Assembly (NCBI GenBank): GCA_945865635.1
Contig: CAMBEP010000013.1
Span: 1-64,000, forward strand
Length of the DNA: 64,000 bases
Direction: 5' to 3'
Source: Candidatus Kuenenia stuttgartensis
GTDB taxonomy: Bacteria > Planctomycetota > Planctomycetia > Isosphaerales > Isosphaeraceae
In this document: positions 10,247 to 19,600 of the stretch, one piece after another
How the letters are laid out: every line of letters starts with the position of its first letter
Numbering within the stretch: position 1 is the first letter of the stretch
Position numbers and translations under genes: made by a program
The notes under the pieces: generated by a model
The model's database searches: none
What the model was told of the DNA's origin: nothing
The model's input: the letters and a program-made list of their open reading frames with translations, nothing else

Positions 10247-10875
10247 CGGTTAAACCCCGTATTCTGATAGTGATGGAGCATGTACAGGGATTCGTGGAGC
10301 AAGAAGCATCTGAGAGACAAATTAGGCAACCGACAGGCAAGACCAGATTTCCAGCTCTAAGGGATGAACTGAGTGAAACCAAGGATACAGGCAAGGAACA
10401 AAGAGAAACTATATACCCAAGAGACAGACCGAAAGTTGGGGATATTAGATTTTTGGACGATGGATGTTTCCAAGCTTCAAATCTAACTGGTGTTCAACAA
10501 CAAAGCAACAGAATTCCAACTTTTCTTAAATTAATCTATTTTAGGGGGTTAGGCCATCTGGAGATAACCCGGGTGATCTCTGAAAAGCCCCCTTTTCCGA
10601 TCTCAAGACAGGGTTCCTCGACGAAAGTCTTATTCCTGTCGCAACTGGCTCAGGCCGAATAATGAGGTCGCTCTACTTTGATTCGACGCGAAGCCATTCA
10701 TTGGGGCGGAAAAAAGGGGAGTTTAACCCGAATATTTCATGAGTACTCGAATTTCGCACATATCAACGATTGCTTATGCATTCAGGGCCCGTTTTCTTTG
10801 AAAACCTTTTTTGTGCGTAAAGTTTCCCCCTGACCCCCACCATCTGGAGCCCTTGTTTTTCAAGATTTCTCAGCT
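10247..10875. other. intergenic region upstream of the giant gene; no gene recognised
   Basis: About 630 bases lie between the giant gene's start codon and the RHS remnant. A 130-codon open frame on the plus strand (10270-10662) has low-complexity, unfamiliar content and no ribosome site, so I do not call it. The promoter for the giant gene should lie here, but no convincing box was recognised. Confidence 0.5.
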
Positions 10876-11022
10876 TTATGAAGGTGGTTGTGGCGTCATT
10901 TGCCCCACTCCCGTGAGCCGGGTGGCCGCGTCGTAAGCCCAAGCCGTCCGGTTGCCGTTGGCAAGCATGCCAAAAGCAAAATCAGGCAGGTTATTTTTGG
11001 TTGATGATAGAGCGGCGACCAT
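10876..11022 (-). pseudogene. RHS/YD-repeat remnant
   Basis: Reading the minus strand from an ATG at 11022 gives a short frame containing LPDFAFGMLANGNRTAWAY, then DAATRLTGVGQM, and a stop at 10876-10878. The pattern ANGNR..AYDAATRLTG is a classic YD repeat of RHS proteins. The 48-codon frame is far too short for a functional RHS core. It sits just downstream of the immunity gene at 11052, so it is probably the residue of an older cassette displaced by recombination. It could in principle be expressed, but I treat it as a relic. Confidence 0.6.
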
Positions 11023-11051
11023 CTAAAGGTTCTCCAAGAGAGGATGACAAT

Positions 11052-11582
11052 CTATGTTGATTGATCGTCCGGAGGCGATGGTCCTATTGGATACGGGTTC
11101 CACGGCAAATCAGAACGGCCTATCTGCCAGCCGTATTCTGCACTGTAAACAACGATTTCTTTGTCAGGAATAAAGATATGAACAACTTCATTATCATCAC
11201 TAATTGTAGTAAGGAAATCGATGCATGTTCCGCACGAAAAAGTGAACCTGACGTCGAATTCGCTCACATTACTCACTTCTTTTAAATAACCAAGGCGGAT
11301 GGTGTTGACACATACGTTCAGTTCCGTACAAGTGGATCCCAAATCATACCGACTACACACTAACATTCCAGGTCTAACAAACCGCCATCCGCCATCATAA
11401 GTGCCAATTTCCCATTCGCCATGCGGTGTTCCAGTTCTTTTTGAGAAATGAGTTTCGCCAAAGCCCAAAAAAAGACTTTTGTCTGAATCAACGCGGCAAA
11501 ATGTGCACTTTTGTCCAAGTAGCAGTTTCAGTTTTTGTGAAATGGTTTTTGGTAGCTTCATAGATTGATTCTTTTCAGCCAT
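11052..11582 (-). CDS. putative immunity protein for RHS cassette A
   Basis: This encodes 176 residues from ATG at 11582; a second ATG seven codons in is possible. The start overlaps the 3' end of the RHS cassette A gene by 25 bp, the usual tight coupling of a polymorphic toxin and its immunity gene. The sequence has several cysteines (CTFCRV near the N-terminus and CGTC in the second half) and no signal peptide, so it is probably cytoplasmic. I do not recognise a named immunity family. The C-terminal stretch GWQIGRSDLPWNP is nearly the same as in the gene at 15537-16085, although the rest of the two proteins differ. Function is inferred from position only. Confidence 0.6.
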   Translation of the reverse strand: MAEKNQSMKLPKTISQKLKLLLGQKCTFCRVDSDKSLFLGFGETHFSKRTGTPHGEWEIGTYDGGWRFVRPGMLVCSRYDLGSTCTELNVCVNTIRLGYLKEVSNVSEFDVRFTFSCGTCIDFLTTISDDNEVVHIFIPDKEIVVYSAEYGWQIGRSDLPWNPYPIGPSPPDDQST

Positions 11583-13156
11583 TTTGGAATTAGTTGGCCA
11601 GCATCTTCATAAAGTTGCATGGCATCTTCTATTACCTCTATTATAGTACAATCTCCAAGTGCACGATCTTTTAAATCATAGAATTCTCTCGCAGAATCTT
11701 TTCCAAGTTCTTTGTAAATCTTGTCTCTTATATATCCGACTTGCTTTTCCGGAGCCGGGATGCGTTTCCCATACTCCTCCATATGTAATATAATTGTATT
11801 AAGGGATCCAATAGCGAATCCCGTGGTAATAAGGCCAACAGCGACCGCTTGAGTGCTGACAACCACACCGCCGCTCACATACACATAACCAGTTACCCCA
11901 ACCAAGCCCACGCCTTGCATGGACATTTGTTGACCAAGCATTTTCCCGATATCTGTGAGCGCCGCCCCGGCTGAACCGGCGTTCCCAACTCCCATTCCAA
12001 TTCTAAGGGCGTCTCCGCTTAATTGACCAGCGGAGTACTCCCATGAATTGTAATCAATCCCACCGTTGATCCCAGCATAATTTCGAAGGGCGTCAGTGGC
12101 ACTACCAGTAAGCACATCTCCCACACCGGCAAAGAAGTTCGACGCGCTGTCCAGCCAATCCAAACCGCTCGGATCTCTTCCGTTGATCGGCGAGTTGTTC
12201 ACATACCGGAACAGATTCATATCCCCAGATTCGAACCCGATTGGATCCTTGCTCAAAAACCGCCCCGTGGCCGGGTCATAGAAGCGGGCCCGGTTGTAAT
12301 AAAGGTTCAACGCCGCGTCGTGTTCGCGGCCGGTAAAGCCGAACCGGTCGCCGCCGGAGCCCGAGGCGTTCACGTTGTTGCCGAAGCTATCGTAACCGGT
12401 GTGGTAAACAACGTTTCCCGACACATCGACGATGTCCCGCACCGAGCCGAGCCGGTCGGATAAATACCAGTTAGTAACCCCGGAAGCGTCCGTGCGGGCC
12501 AGCAGAGAGTCCACGGCCGGGCCGTAGAGGTAGCGATCATTGAGCGTGCCCGATCCCGTGAAATCGGCGTAGGGGTTCTGCCCGTCGAAGAGCGTCCAGG
12601 TCTGCACAGGCGTCCCCGAACCGGCCCCGTCGGCGTCGATTTGCTCGCCGATCCGCCTGTTCAAAGCGTCGTAGGTGTAAGTCACCTGGTAATCAACCAC
12701 GCTGCCTGAGGTCTTGCGGGTCGCGCCCGTCAGTCGGTCGCGGTAATCGTAGGCGAACGTCGTGATCTTGCCTGTGGCGGTGTCGGTTTTTGCTGTCACG
12801 TGTCCGGCCGAGTCATAGGCGTAGGTGGCGTTCGGCGATGCCGAGAGCGTGCCGCCCGTGCCCACGGTGTAGCCCGTCGTGTTCCGGTTGCCGTTGACGT
12901 CGTAAGCGTAGCTTTCTGAGCGGGCCCCGGTGGCCGAGGTAAGCTGGTTTTTATTGTCGTAAGTGTAAGTCACCGAACCTTCGGCGTTGGTTTCATGCGT
13001 CAACCGGTTGGCCGCGTCGTAAGCATAGGCGAAAGTCGCCAGCGACGAGCCGCCCACGACGCTGTGCGTGATCGTGCCGACGTTGCCCGCCGAGTCATAG
13101 GCGAGGGCAAAGTTGGGCTGAATCAGGTTGGATAAGGATTCGGGAGTGAGTGTCAT
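11558..13156 (-). CDS. RHS core C-terminal fragment with variable toxin tail (cassette A)
   Basis: This encodes 532 residues from ATG at 13156. Residues 1-230 are YD repeats (AYDSAGNV, YDYRDRLTGATR, YTYDALNRRIGE). Residues about 225-325 are the RHS-associated core, with YLYGPAVD, DRLGSVRDI, FGFTGREHD, LYYNRARFYDPATGRFL and DPIGF. After the DPSGLDWLD boundary comes a roughly 200-residue unique tail: a glycine/alanine-rich hydrophobic part, then a charged segment ending in PKWLKRINL. A full RHS protein is much longer and starts with a secretion domain; here the start lies inside the repeats. This is a displaced C-terminal cassette. The tail type is not recognised, but toxin activity is expected from architecture. 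Confidence 0.75.
   Translation of the reverse strand: MTLTPESLSNLIQPNFALAYDSAGNVGTITHSVVGGSSLATFAYAYDAANRLTHETNAEGSVTYTYDNKNQLTSATGARSESYAYDVNGNRNTTGYTVGTGGTLSASPNATYAYDSAGHVTAKTDTATGKITTFAYDYRDRLTGATRKTSGSVVDYQVTYTYDALNRRIGEQIDADGAGSGTPVQTWTLFDGQNPYADFTGSGTLNDRYLYGPAVDSLLARTDASGVTNWYLSDRLGSVRDIVDVSGNVVYHTGYDSFGNNVNASGSGGDRFGFTGREHDAALNLYYNRARFYDPATGRFLSKDPIGFESGDMNLFRYVNNSPINGRDPSGLDWLDSASNFFAGVGDVLTGSATDALRNYAGINGGIDYNSWEYSAGQLSGDALRIGMGVGNAGSAGAALTDIGKMLGQQMSMQGVGLVGVTGYVYVSGGVVVSTQAVAVGLITTGFAIGSLNTIILHMEEYGKRIPAPEKQVGYIRDKIYKELGKDSAREFYDLKDRALGDCTIIEVIEDAMQLYEDAGQLIPKWLKRINL
12170..12907. repeat. RHS core direct repeat, copy A (partner 14755-15492)
   Basis: About 738 bp encoding YD repeats through the DPIGF core are nearly identical to 14755-15492, with constant 2585-bp spacing. 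Similarity stops sharply at the toxin-tail boundary. Homologous exchange between the two copies would delete or swap one toxin/immunity cassette. Confidence 0.85.
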
Positions 13157-13207
13157 CAGAACTCAAACTTCGGGCGATCTGTGATTTGCGAACCAACCGG
13201 TCAGGTT

Positions 13208-13488
13208 TTAATCAGATTCGTAGATGCGGCAAAGTGTGTCAAGGAAAATCTTGGAAGCCTGCACGATTTCGTAGAACGTTGGTTTTGTGACGAGCGGTAG
13301 ATCAGCTCGGGAAGGATGAAGACGAACGATCGTTGAGCCAACCCTGTCGATTCGTGCCCGAATTGACTGAAGCATCCTGAGAAATGTAAAGAAGTTGCAG
13401 CTTCCTTTACGCGAATAATGTTGATTGAATACCCCTTTTCCTTGAGCCTTTCCCAAAATATCGGCTCAATCAAGAACGCCAAGAATAT
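13208..13488 (-). pseudogene. frame-disrupted small ORF between RHS cassettes
   Basis: Directly after the stop of the 13489 gene, the same frame reads on without ATG through FLIEPIFWERLKEKGY and IIRVKEAA. The continuation that looks protein-like then lies in the next frame (FFTFLRMLQSIRARIDRV, then PTFYEIVQASKIFLDTLCR) and stops at 13208. Joining the two needs one frameshift near 13390. Both halves have protein-like composition, but only TTG starts are available. It may be a broken immunity gene or the tail of an older cassette. No family is recognised. Confidence 0.35.
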
Positions 13489-13989
13489 TCAATACACCAC
13501 AAAATTTCCGATTGGCCATGAATTGAGATTCCCCGACCAGCCACATGGCAACCTTCCGGCGGTATAAATCGAGAACAATTTATCAAAAAACAATGGAACT
13601 CGTTTAAAAAGTTTGTGATACGATGCCTGTAACGCAATACGATTCAGGTCGAGCAGTACTGAGTCCGAGATAAATTCATCTGTCATGTTCGCCAGTGCAT
13701 TCGAAACACAGGGCATGATTTCTGCTTGAATACGCTGACGCGATACTTTGGCAAGCCGGTTCCAATTGCCGTACAAGTCCATGTGGTTTTTAGCCAGATA
13801 GCCTGTCAAATCGCCCTGGGCTTCTGTTCGTGCATACTGCCATTGATTCGACCTGATACCATTGATAGCTTCTGAAAGGCTTGGGGCAACATCGACACCA
13901 AAATCAAATTCATGACTGAACTGTTCCCCACTTCTAATGAACCACTTGATCTCTTTCATCCGTTCGTAGATTTCTGAATCTAAATCCAT
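13489..13989 (-). CDS. putative immunity protein for RHS cassette B
   Basis: This encodes 166 residues from ATG at 13989, preceded by AGGAA at a good distance; a GTG two codons upstream (13995) is possible. It begins 24 bases after the stop of the HNH-type RHS cassette (14014), on the same strand. The protein is mainly helical in appearance, has no signal peptide, and ends in AGRLPCGWSG followed by SWPIGNFVVY, a type of C-terminal ending I have seen in hypothetical proteins next to RHS and CDI toxins. Role as the cognate immunity protein is inferred from its position directly after the toxin tail. The precise family cannot be named from sequence alone. Confidence 0.6.
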   Translation of the reverse strand: MDLDSEIYERMKEIKWFIRSGEQFSHEFDFGVDVAPSLSEAINGIRSNQWQYARTEAQGDLTGYLAKNHMDLYGNWNRLAKVSRQRIQAEIMPCVSNALANMTDEFISDSVLLDLNRIALQASYHKLFKRVPLFFDKLFSIYTAGRLPCGWSGNLNSWPIGNFVVY

Positions 13990-14013
13990 TGTCACTGTTC
14001 CTGTTAGTAGTTA

Positions 14014-15492
14014 CTACTGGGCTAGGTTGTAAATTGGATTTGGAATACGAGGGACTGGCATACCTCCAAGTAAACCAGCTTCAACACGCTCACGAATTGC
14101 CGCCCCTAATGCCTGTTGAACTTGCAACTCTGGCAAGCCAGTTGCCCGCAACGACTGTTGTAACGCGCGAGTGTATTCAAGGTTAGTAGGCATAATATCT
14201 GATCCACGATAGAGATTCCAGAAGTTTTCAAGGGACTGGTGTGCCCGCGTGTGAGGGGCACCAACATCGGTCAATATGTTTCCTTCAAGCTTGATCGATA
14301 CTCCCTGTTGATATGGGATGATATCACGGTAGGCAGCCGATTGATTGAGATGATGGGCTTGCCCTGGCAGATCAGCTCGTCTAGAAATGTTGGCATATTT
14401 GCCGATTACGAGGCCATGTGTCGGGTCGGAATTGGTATAACCTATAAAACTTTTTGCGCCTTGTTTTGTCCCCCTTTGCGCTATATCGATAGGATTAATA
14501 ACCAGCGGCAGCCCTGTATGATGCTCAAAGAGGATTCCGCCCGCTTCTTCGAGCATCATGCCGCCGTATCCAGCATAGATGCCCGCCCCGACTGCGGCGA
14601 TGCCAACTCCTGTTCCAGCCACAGTCTGAGTGTCGCTCGCGCCCGCCAGCGTCTCATCCCCTATCGCTTCTCTCAGAATCGGATAAATGATATTTCTGCC
14701 TATCCCGAGATCCGGGAACCAATTGGCATAATCATCGAGCCAAGATTCTCCGCTCGGGTCAGTTCCGTTGGTCGGCGAGTTGTACACATACCGATAAAGA
14801 TTCATATCCCCAGCAGAAAATCCGATCGGATCGCGGCTCAAAAACCGCCCCGTGGCCGGGTCGTAAAAGCGGGCCCGGTTGTAATAAAGGTTCAACGCCG
14901 CGTCGTGTTCACGTCCGGTGAACCCGAACCGGTCGCCGCCGGAGCCGGATGACGAGACCTTGTTTCCGAAGCTGTCATAACCGGTGTGGTAAACGACGGT
15001 TCCCGACACATCGACGATGTCTCGCACCGAGCCAAGTCGGTCGGCCAGATACCAGTCGGTGACCCCAGAAGTGTCGGTGCGAGCCAGCAGAGAGTCCACG
15101 GCCGGGCCGTAGAGGTATCGATCATTGAGCGTGCCCGATCCCGTGAAATCGGCGTAGGGGTTCTGGCCGTCGAAGAGCGTCCAAGTCTGCACGGGCGTCC
15201 CCGAACCGGCCCCGTCGGCGTCGATCTGCTCGCCGATCCGTCTGTTCAAGGCGTCATAGGTGTACGTCACCTGGTAATCGACCACGCTGCCTGAGGTCTT
15301 GCGGGTCGCACCCGTCAGTCGGTCGCGGTAATCGTAGGCGAACGTCGTGATCTTACCTGTGGCGGTGTCGGTTTTTGCCGTCACGTGTACGGCCGAGTCA
15401 TAGGCGTAGGTGGCGTTCGGCGATGCCGAGAGCGTGCCGCCCGTGCCCACGGTGTAGCCCGTCGTGTTCCGGTTTCCGTTGGCGTCTTAGGC
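14014..15492 (-). pseudogene. RHS C-terminal cassette B with HNH/EndoVII-type nuclease tail, N-terminally broken
   Basis: The open part runs from GTG 15450 to 14014 (478 codons). It carries YD repeats, then the RHS core (DRLGSVRDI, FGFTGREHD, FYDPATGRFLSRDPIGF), then a tail after DPSGESWLDD. The tail has a glycine-rich hydrophobic linker and a C-terminal domain with GQAHHLNQSAAY, GVSIKLEGN and PHTRAHQSLENFW, matching the AHH-type HNH/endonuclease VII toxins of polymorphic toxin systems. Compared with cassette A, the conserved AYD triad reads A-stop-D (TAC to TAA at 15487-15489), and similarity to cassette A ends two codons further. It is therefore a silent cassette unless recombined onto a complete RHS gene; translation from the GTG is possible but would lack any export domain. 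Confidence 0.75.
14755..15492. repeat. RHS core direct repeat, copy B (partner 12170-12907)
   Basis: Second copy of the RHS core DNA, offset 2585 bp from copy A. The right limit at about 15492 is the point where unrelated sequence begins and where the TAA replaces the conserved tyrosine codon. Confidence 0.85.
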
Positions 15493-15536
15493 ATGGATCA
15501 ATGTGGAAAGAGACGGGCCACCAGACACCGGTTCCC

Positions 15537-16085
15537 TCAGCTCTCAAGATCTTCCGGATCTATCTGTTCTGTAGGAGACGGTTTCCACGGCAAATCCGAA
15601 CGGCCGATCTGCCAGCCGTCATTATTGATACCACGGGCGTACTCTTCAAGATCGATAAACTCGGTTAATGATTCACAATCGGTACCTAATATCGCTGACC
15701 AAGCCATCGATATTCTCCAAGCCAGGCGAATGAGGATGACGGCCTCTTCTTTGGTGCATTTATGTTCAACCACACAAATGAGCAAACCAGCGACCATCGC
15801 ATTTATGTCGTAAACAAGTGGGCCGGGATAAGTCAAATCAAACCAACTCTTACTGTCACCTTCATTTTTATTCAGTAGAGTGTTTAATTGCTCAAGAACT
15901 TTAACCAGGTTGTCCCATACTGCTATTGGGTTGGCATTTCCAAGATTATCAGTGACTCGCATTACGAAGTCTGATAAATTTAATGGATCGACATCTACAG
16001 TGCCAGTTGCATGCTCATGAAGTCGCACAAGGACTGCTTTCAATTCAGGATTCGGTTCTGAGTGATTAGCTGTCGATCCAGACAT
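15537..16085 (-). CDS. orphan putative immunity protein (third cassette)
   Basis: This encodes 182 residues when started at ATG 16085 (MSGSTANHSEPNPELK). The frame is open further upstream but offers no better-supported start. The predicted protein is helical and acidic, without signal peptide, and ends with GWQIGRSDLPWKPSP, almost identical to the end of the immunity candidate at 11052. No RHS tail lies upstream, so its toxin is missing and it would be an orphan immunity gene left after cassette loss. No immunity family name is recognised. It could instead be an unrelated cytoplasmic protein, but the shared tail and location favour the RHS context. Confidence 0.5.
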   Translation of the reverse strand: MSGSTANHSEPNPELKAVLVRLHEHATGTVDVDPLNLSDFVMRVTDNLGNANPIAVWDNLVKVLEQLNTLLNKNEGDSKSWFDLTYPGPLVYDINAMVAGLLICVVEHKCTKEEAVILIRLAWRISMAWSAILGTDCESLTEFIDLEEYARGINNDGWQIGRSDLPWKPSPTEQIDPEDLES

Positions 16086-16608
16086 TTTAAGGTCCTGTCT
16101 ATTCAAGGTATGAGAAAAAAAAGCCTGTAAACACATTGGCAGCCGGGCAGAGTTCATCGCTATATGTTCAGGCAATGTTTTGTAATCGTCGGCATTTTGG
16201 AACACCTCCAATCGCCCATTCCCAGAAATTTGTTCCAACAGGTTTCGTCGTTAGGCGACGGCGTGCCAATGATCAGGCCCCTCGGTACTGAGTGAATCAC
16301 AAGTCTCGCAGAGCGATTGAAGACTTGTTTTTTCGGGGTTTCATCAACGACCCTTCAACATAGGGCACATGGATTTGTTCGAGGCCGCGTGAAGTTTTTG
16401 ACTTTTTTGGAGGCGAGAGAAACAAAAAAAGCCCTCAAAATCAAAATTCTGCTGGCAAATTTTCTTGTGATTTGTTGTAATACGACTACTCTCAAAACCG
16501 ATTTTTGAGAATGTCTCCCCCCGCCTTCCGAAATTGGCTTCCTACCGCGTTCTGGTTTGAGTATTGCTGTGGCATCCCTCCTTTAAGACGACCGCAGGCG
16601 CTGAACCG
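16086..16608. other. intergenic region between RHS array and PSCyt1 gene
   Basis: About 520 bases contain no gene I can support. The small open frames there look random. The one structural element is a perfect inverted repeat, TCTCAAAA/TTTTGAGA with a five-base loop, at 16490-16510, about 100 bases upstream of the plus-strand gene. It could be an operator or weak terminator. This gap also marks the right border of the RHS array. Confidence 0.45.
16490..16510. promoter_or_regulatory. inverted repeat upstream of the PSCyt1 gene
   Basis: TCTCAAAA, a CCGAT loop and TTTTGAGA form a perfect 8-bp stem. It lies about 100 bases upstream of the start at 16609 in a divergent intergenic region. It may be an operator; function is inferred only from symmetry and place. 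Confidence 0.3.
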
Positions 16609-19600
16609 ATGAAGAACGAACGTCACTCTTTTGTGTTCCTGATGGTTTTTGCGTGCTGGATTTCGACATTGACCAATCCGTGGTCGATGGCGGCTGATCG
16701 GGTCAGTGCGGAGCATTCGGAATTTTTTGAGGCCAAAATCCGGCCGGTTTTTGTTAAACATTGCTACAAATGCCACTCGGTGGAAGCGGCTTCCAAAAAA
16801 GGTGGGTTGCAGCTTGATTTTCGGGATTCGTTGCTCAAAGGAGGCGATTCTGGCCCGGCACTGGTTCCAGGCAATGCCAAGGATAGTCTTTTGATGAGTG
16901 CCTTGCGTCACGAAGAGATTCAGATGCCGCCCAAGAGCAAACTGCCTTCCAGCGTGATTGCGGATTTCGAGCGATGGATCCAGATGGGGGCTCCTGACCC
17001 GCGCTCCGATATGGTGGTGGTGGTGGCAAAGGCCAAAGTCCCGGGAGTCGATCCTGAGAAGGGCTTGAAATTCTGGTCGTTTCAAAAGCCCGTCCGCCAC
17101 AAACTGCCAGCCGTTGTGCATAAGAATTGGCCCAAGAACGAGATCGACCACTTTATTCTGGCCTCGCTTGAAAGCAGAAAGATGCCTGCGGCCGATCCGG
17201 CGGATCGTCGTCTTCTGATTCGCCGGGCGTATATGGACTTGATTGGCCTGCCTCCTGAACCTGATGCTGTGGAAAGATTTGTAGCGGACAAATCCGATAC
17301 GGCCTTTGCCAGGGTTGTGGATGAGCTACTCGCTTCGCCGCATTATGGCGAGCGTTGGGGGCGATATTGGCTTGATCTGGCCCGATATGCCGAAGACCAG
17401 GCCCACACGCACCAGGCCCGGATGTATCCACGCGGATATATGTATAGGGACTGGGTTGTACGCGCGCTTAATGACGACCTGCCTTACGACCAATTCCTGC
17501 GGTTTCAGATCGCTGCCGATCAGCTCAAATCTCCCGACCTCCACAACCAGCGAGCCGCCATGGGCCTCTTCGCTCTGGGCCCTGTTTACTATCAGGACAA
17601 CGGCGAGAAGGAAAAGGCGCTTGCCGATGAGTGGGACGACCGGGTGGACACCCTGATGCGTGGGACCCAGGCCCTGACCGTGGCCTGTGCCCGCTGCCAT
17701 GATCATAAATATGATCCGATTTCGACCGCCGACTATTATGGCCTGACCGGAGTTTTTGCAAGCTCTGAATACCAGGAACTTCCCTCTGTGCCCGACAAGA
17801 TTGTCGAAGCCCGCCGAGACGCCGACAAGCGAGTCACTGACCAGCAACTGGCGATCGACACCTTCCTGGCTGGCTTGGCACCATCCGTTCGGCCCAAGCT
17901 TGCAAGCCAGATTCCAGCCTACATGCAGGCCGCCTGGAAAGTGATGAAAACCGACCAGGGTGGCAAGCGCGACAAAGCCAAACTGGAGCAGATTGCGAAA
18001 TCTGAGAAGCTGAGCCCAGCCCTTCTTGAACGCTGGGTAGCCTGGATGAACGAAGAGCCGGGTTCAGGCAAGGTTGGTAGTGATCGGCCGTATCTACAGA
18101 GCTGGCGAGACTTTCGAAAGTCAGCAACGGCCCAGCTCAAGACGGATGAGGGCAAGGCGCGGCAAGCGGCCGAAATTGGGCGGATTGGCCAAACAATTCA
18201 GTCACGGGTAGAGATTCTGCTGAGCCAGAGGGCGTTATTGGCCCGACAATTTGGGGCAAATTATGCATTCGTTTCCTCGTCAGACCGGAGCCGGGTCGAG
18301 CCTGGCACGATTCCTTTGGGTAACCTTTTCGACGACAAAAAAGGTGTGTTGCTTGATACAGCTCTTGCCAGCGACCCTTTCAAGGCGGCAGCAACCAAGG
18401 AGAGTCTCGGGGTAGAGACCGTAGCACAGGGCTGGGGTGGAGCGACCCAGATTGCCAAAGGCATCCGGTTCAATTTTTCATCACTTGGCAGCGACTCCCG
18501 TCAGCACGGCCAGATTACGAACGACGCCTGGTCGTCCGAAGGCGGAATTCGCACCTTGGGGCAAGCCATGGGTGCAGGTGCAGGGCGTACGGAACAAGGC
18601 ATCGGAATGCACGCCAACTCTCTGATCACCTTTAATTTGAATGAGATACGCCGCGCTGGCCTGATTTCTCCAACAGAAGCGATGACGTTTCAGGTGGATC
18701 GGGCCGGGATTAACGACGACTCGTTTGGCCAGGGTTCAAGTGTACACATTGCCGCGATTTTGTCGAAGCCTCATGAGCGAAATGTGGCCAAAGGCGCGAT
18801 TTTGGCAGGCTATGTCAACGGCAAGCTGGTGAAGGTGGATGAGAACGATGGCGTTTATCACTTTGAGGGCAAGGCACCCGAGCCGATTCTGGCCAACGGG
18901 AAATTTGCGAGATTCCAGGTACCGATACCTGCCGAGGCCCAATATCTGACAATCGTGGCGACCGGCGCCCAGATTTCTGAGACAGAAAACACGATCAACA
19001 GCGACCATGCGGTGCTTTCCAACGTAAGATTGATCTACAAGCCGACGGATCGCCAACTGGCGGAAAAGGCTGGGAGCGAATCTGCCGAAGGGCTTTCCAA
19101 ACCAGATCGGGAGCGGATGTCCGCGGATGCGGCGCTGCTTTCCGAAATGCTTGACGAGCAAGGGGTTCTAGGTCTTGCGTCGAGCCAGATCGAGTCTTTG
19201 CTGGAAGGCGCTTCGGCGACGAGTCTGGCGGCGATGCAGAAGAGTCTTGAGTCGCTTAAATCGGCGGCTTCTGCGATCACGGTGACGATGGCGCACACCT
19301 TGGTGGATGGGGCGTCGCGGGACCTGAAAATCCATATTGCGGGCGACCCTGCCAAGCCGGGATCGGTTGCCGTCCGCTCGTTTCCAGCGGTTTTGACGAT
19401 GGGCCGGAAGCAGGCTTTCACGACGCATGGAGGGAGTGGGCGTCTGGAGTTGGCCAATGCGATTGCATCGAAAGAGAATCCGCTGACGGCCCGGGTAATC
19501 GTCAATCGAATCTGGGCGGGTCATTTTGGGTCGGGCCTGGTGCGGACCCTCAATAATTTTGGTCAGTTGGGTGATCGGCCAAGCCATCCGGAGCTTTTGG

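Noticed and set aside
10270-10662. 130-codon plus-strand frame
   Set aside because: Low complexity, no family resemblance, no ribosome site; in the upstream gap of the giant gene.
14239-14952. 237-codon plus-strand frame
   Set aside because: Antisense to the RHS cassette B toxin and core, whose protein pattern is unmistakable.
15375-15668. Plus-strand frame containing PRQIRTADLPAV, also seen near 11061 as PRQIRTAYLPAV
   Set aside because: It is antisense to the shared 3' end of the immunity genes; the similarity simply reflects that shared DNA.
16564-16608. TTG start for the PSCyt1 gene 15 codons upstream
   Set aside because: The ATG at 16609 directly precedes the signal peptide, and the extra codons have no signal-like character.
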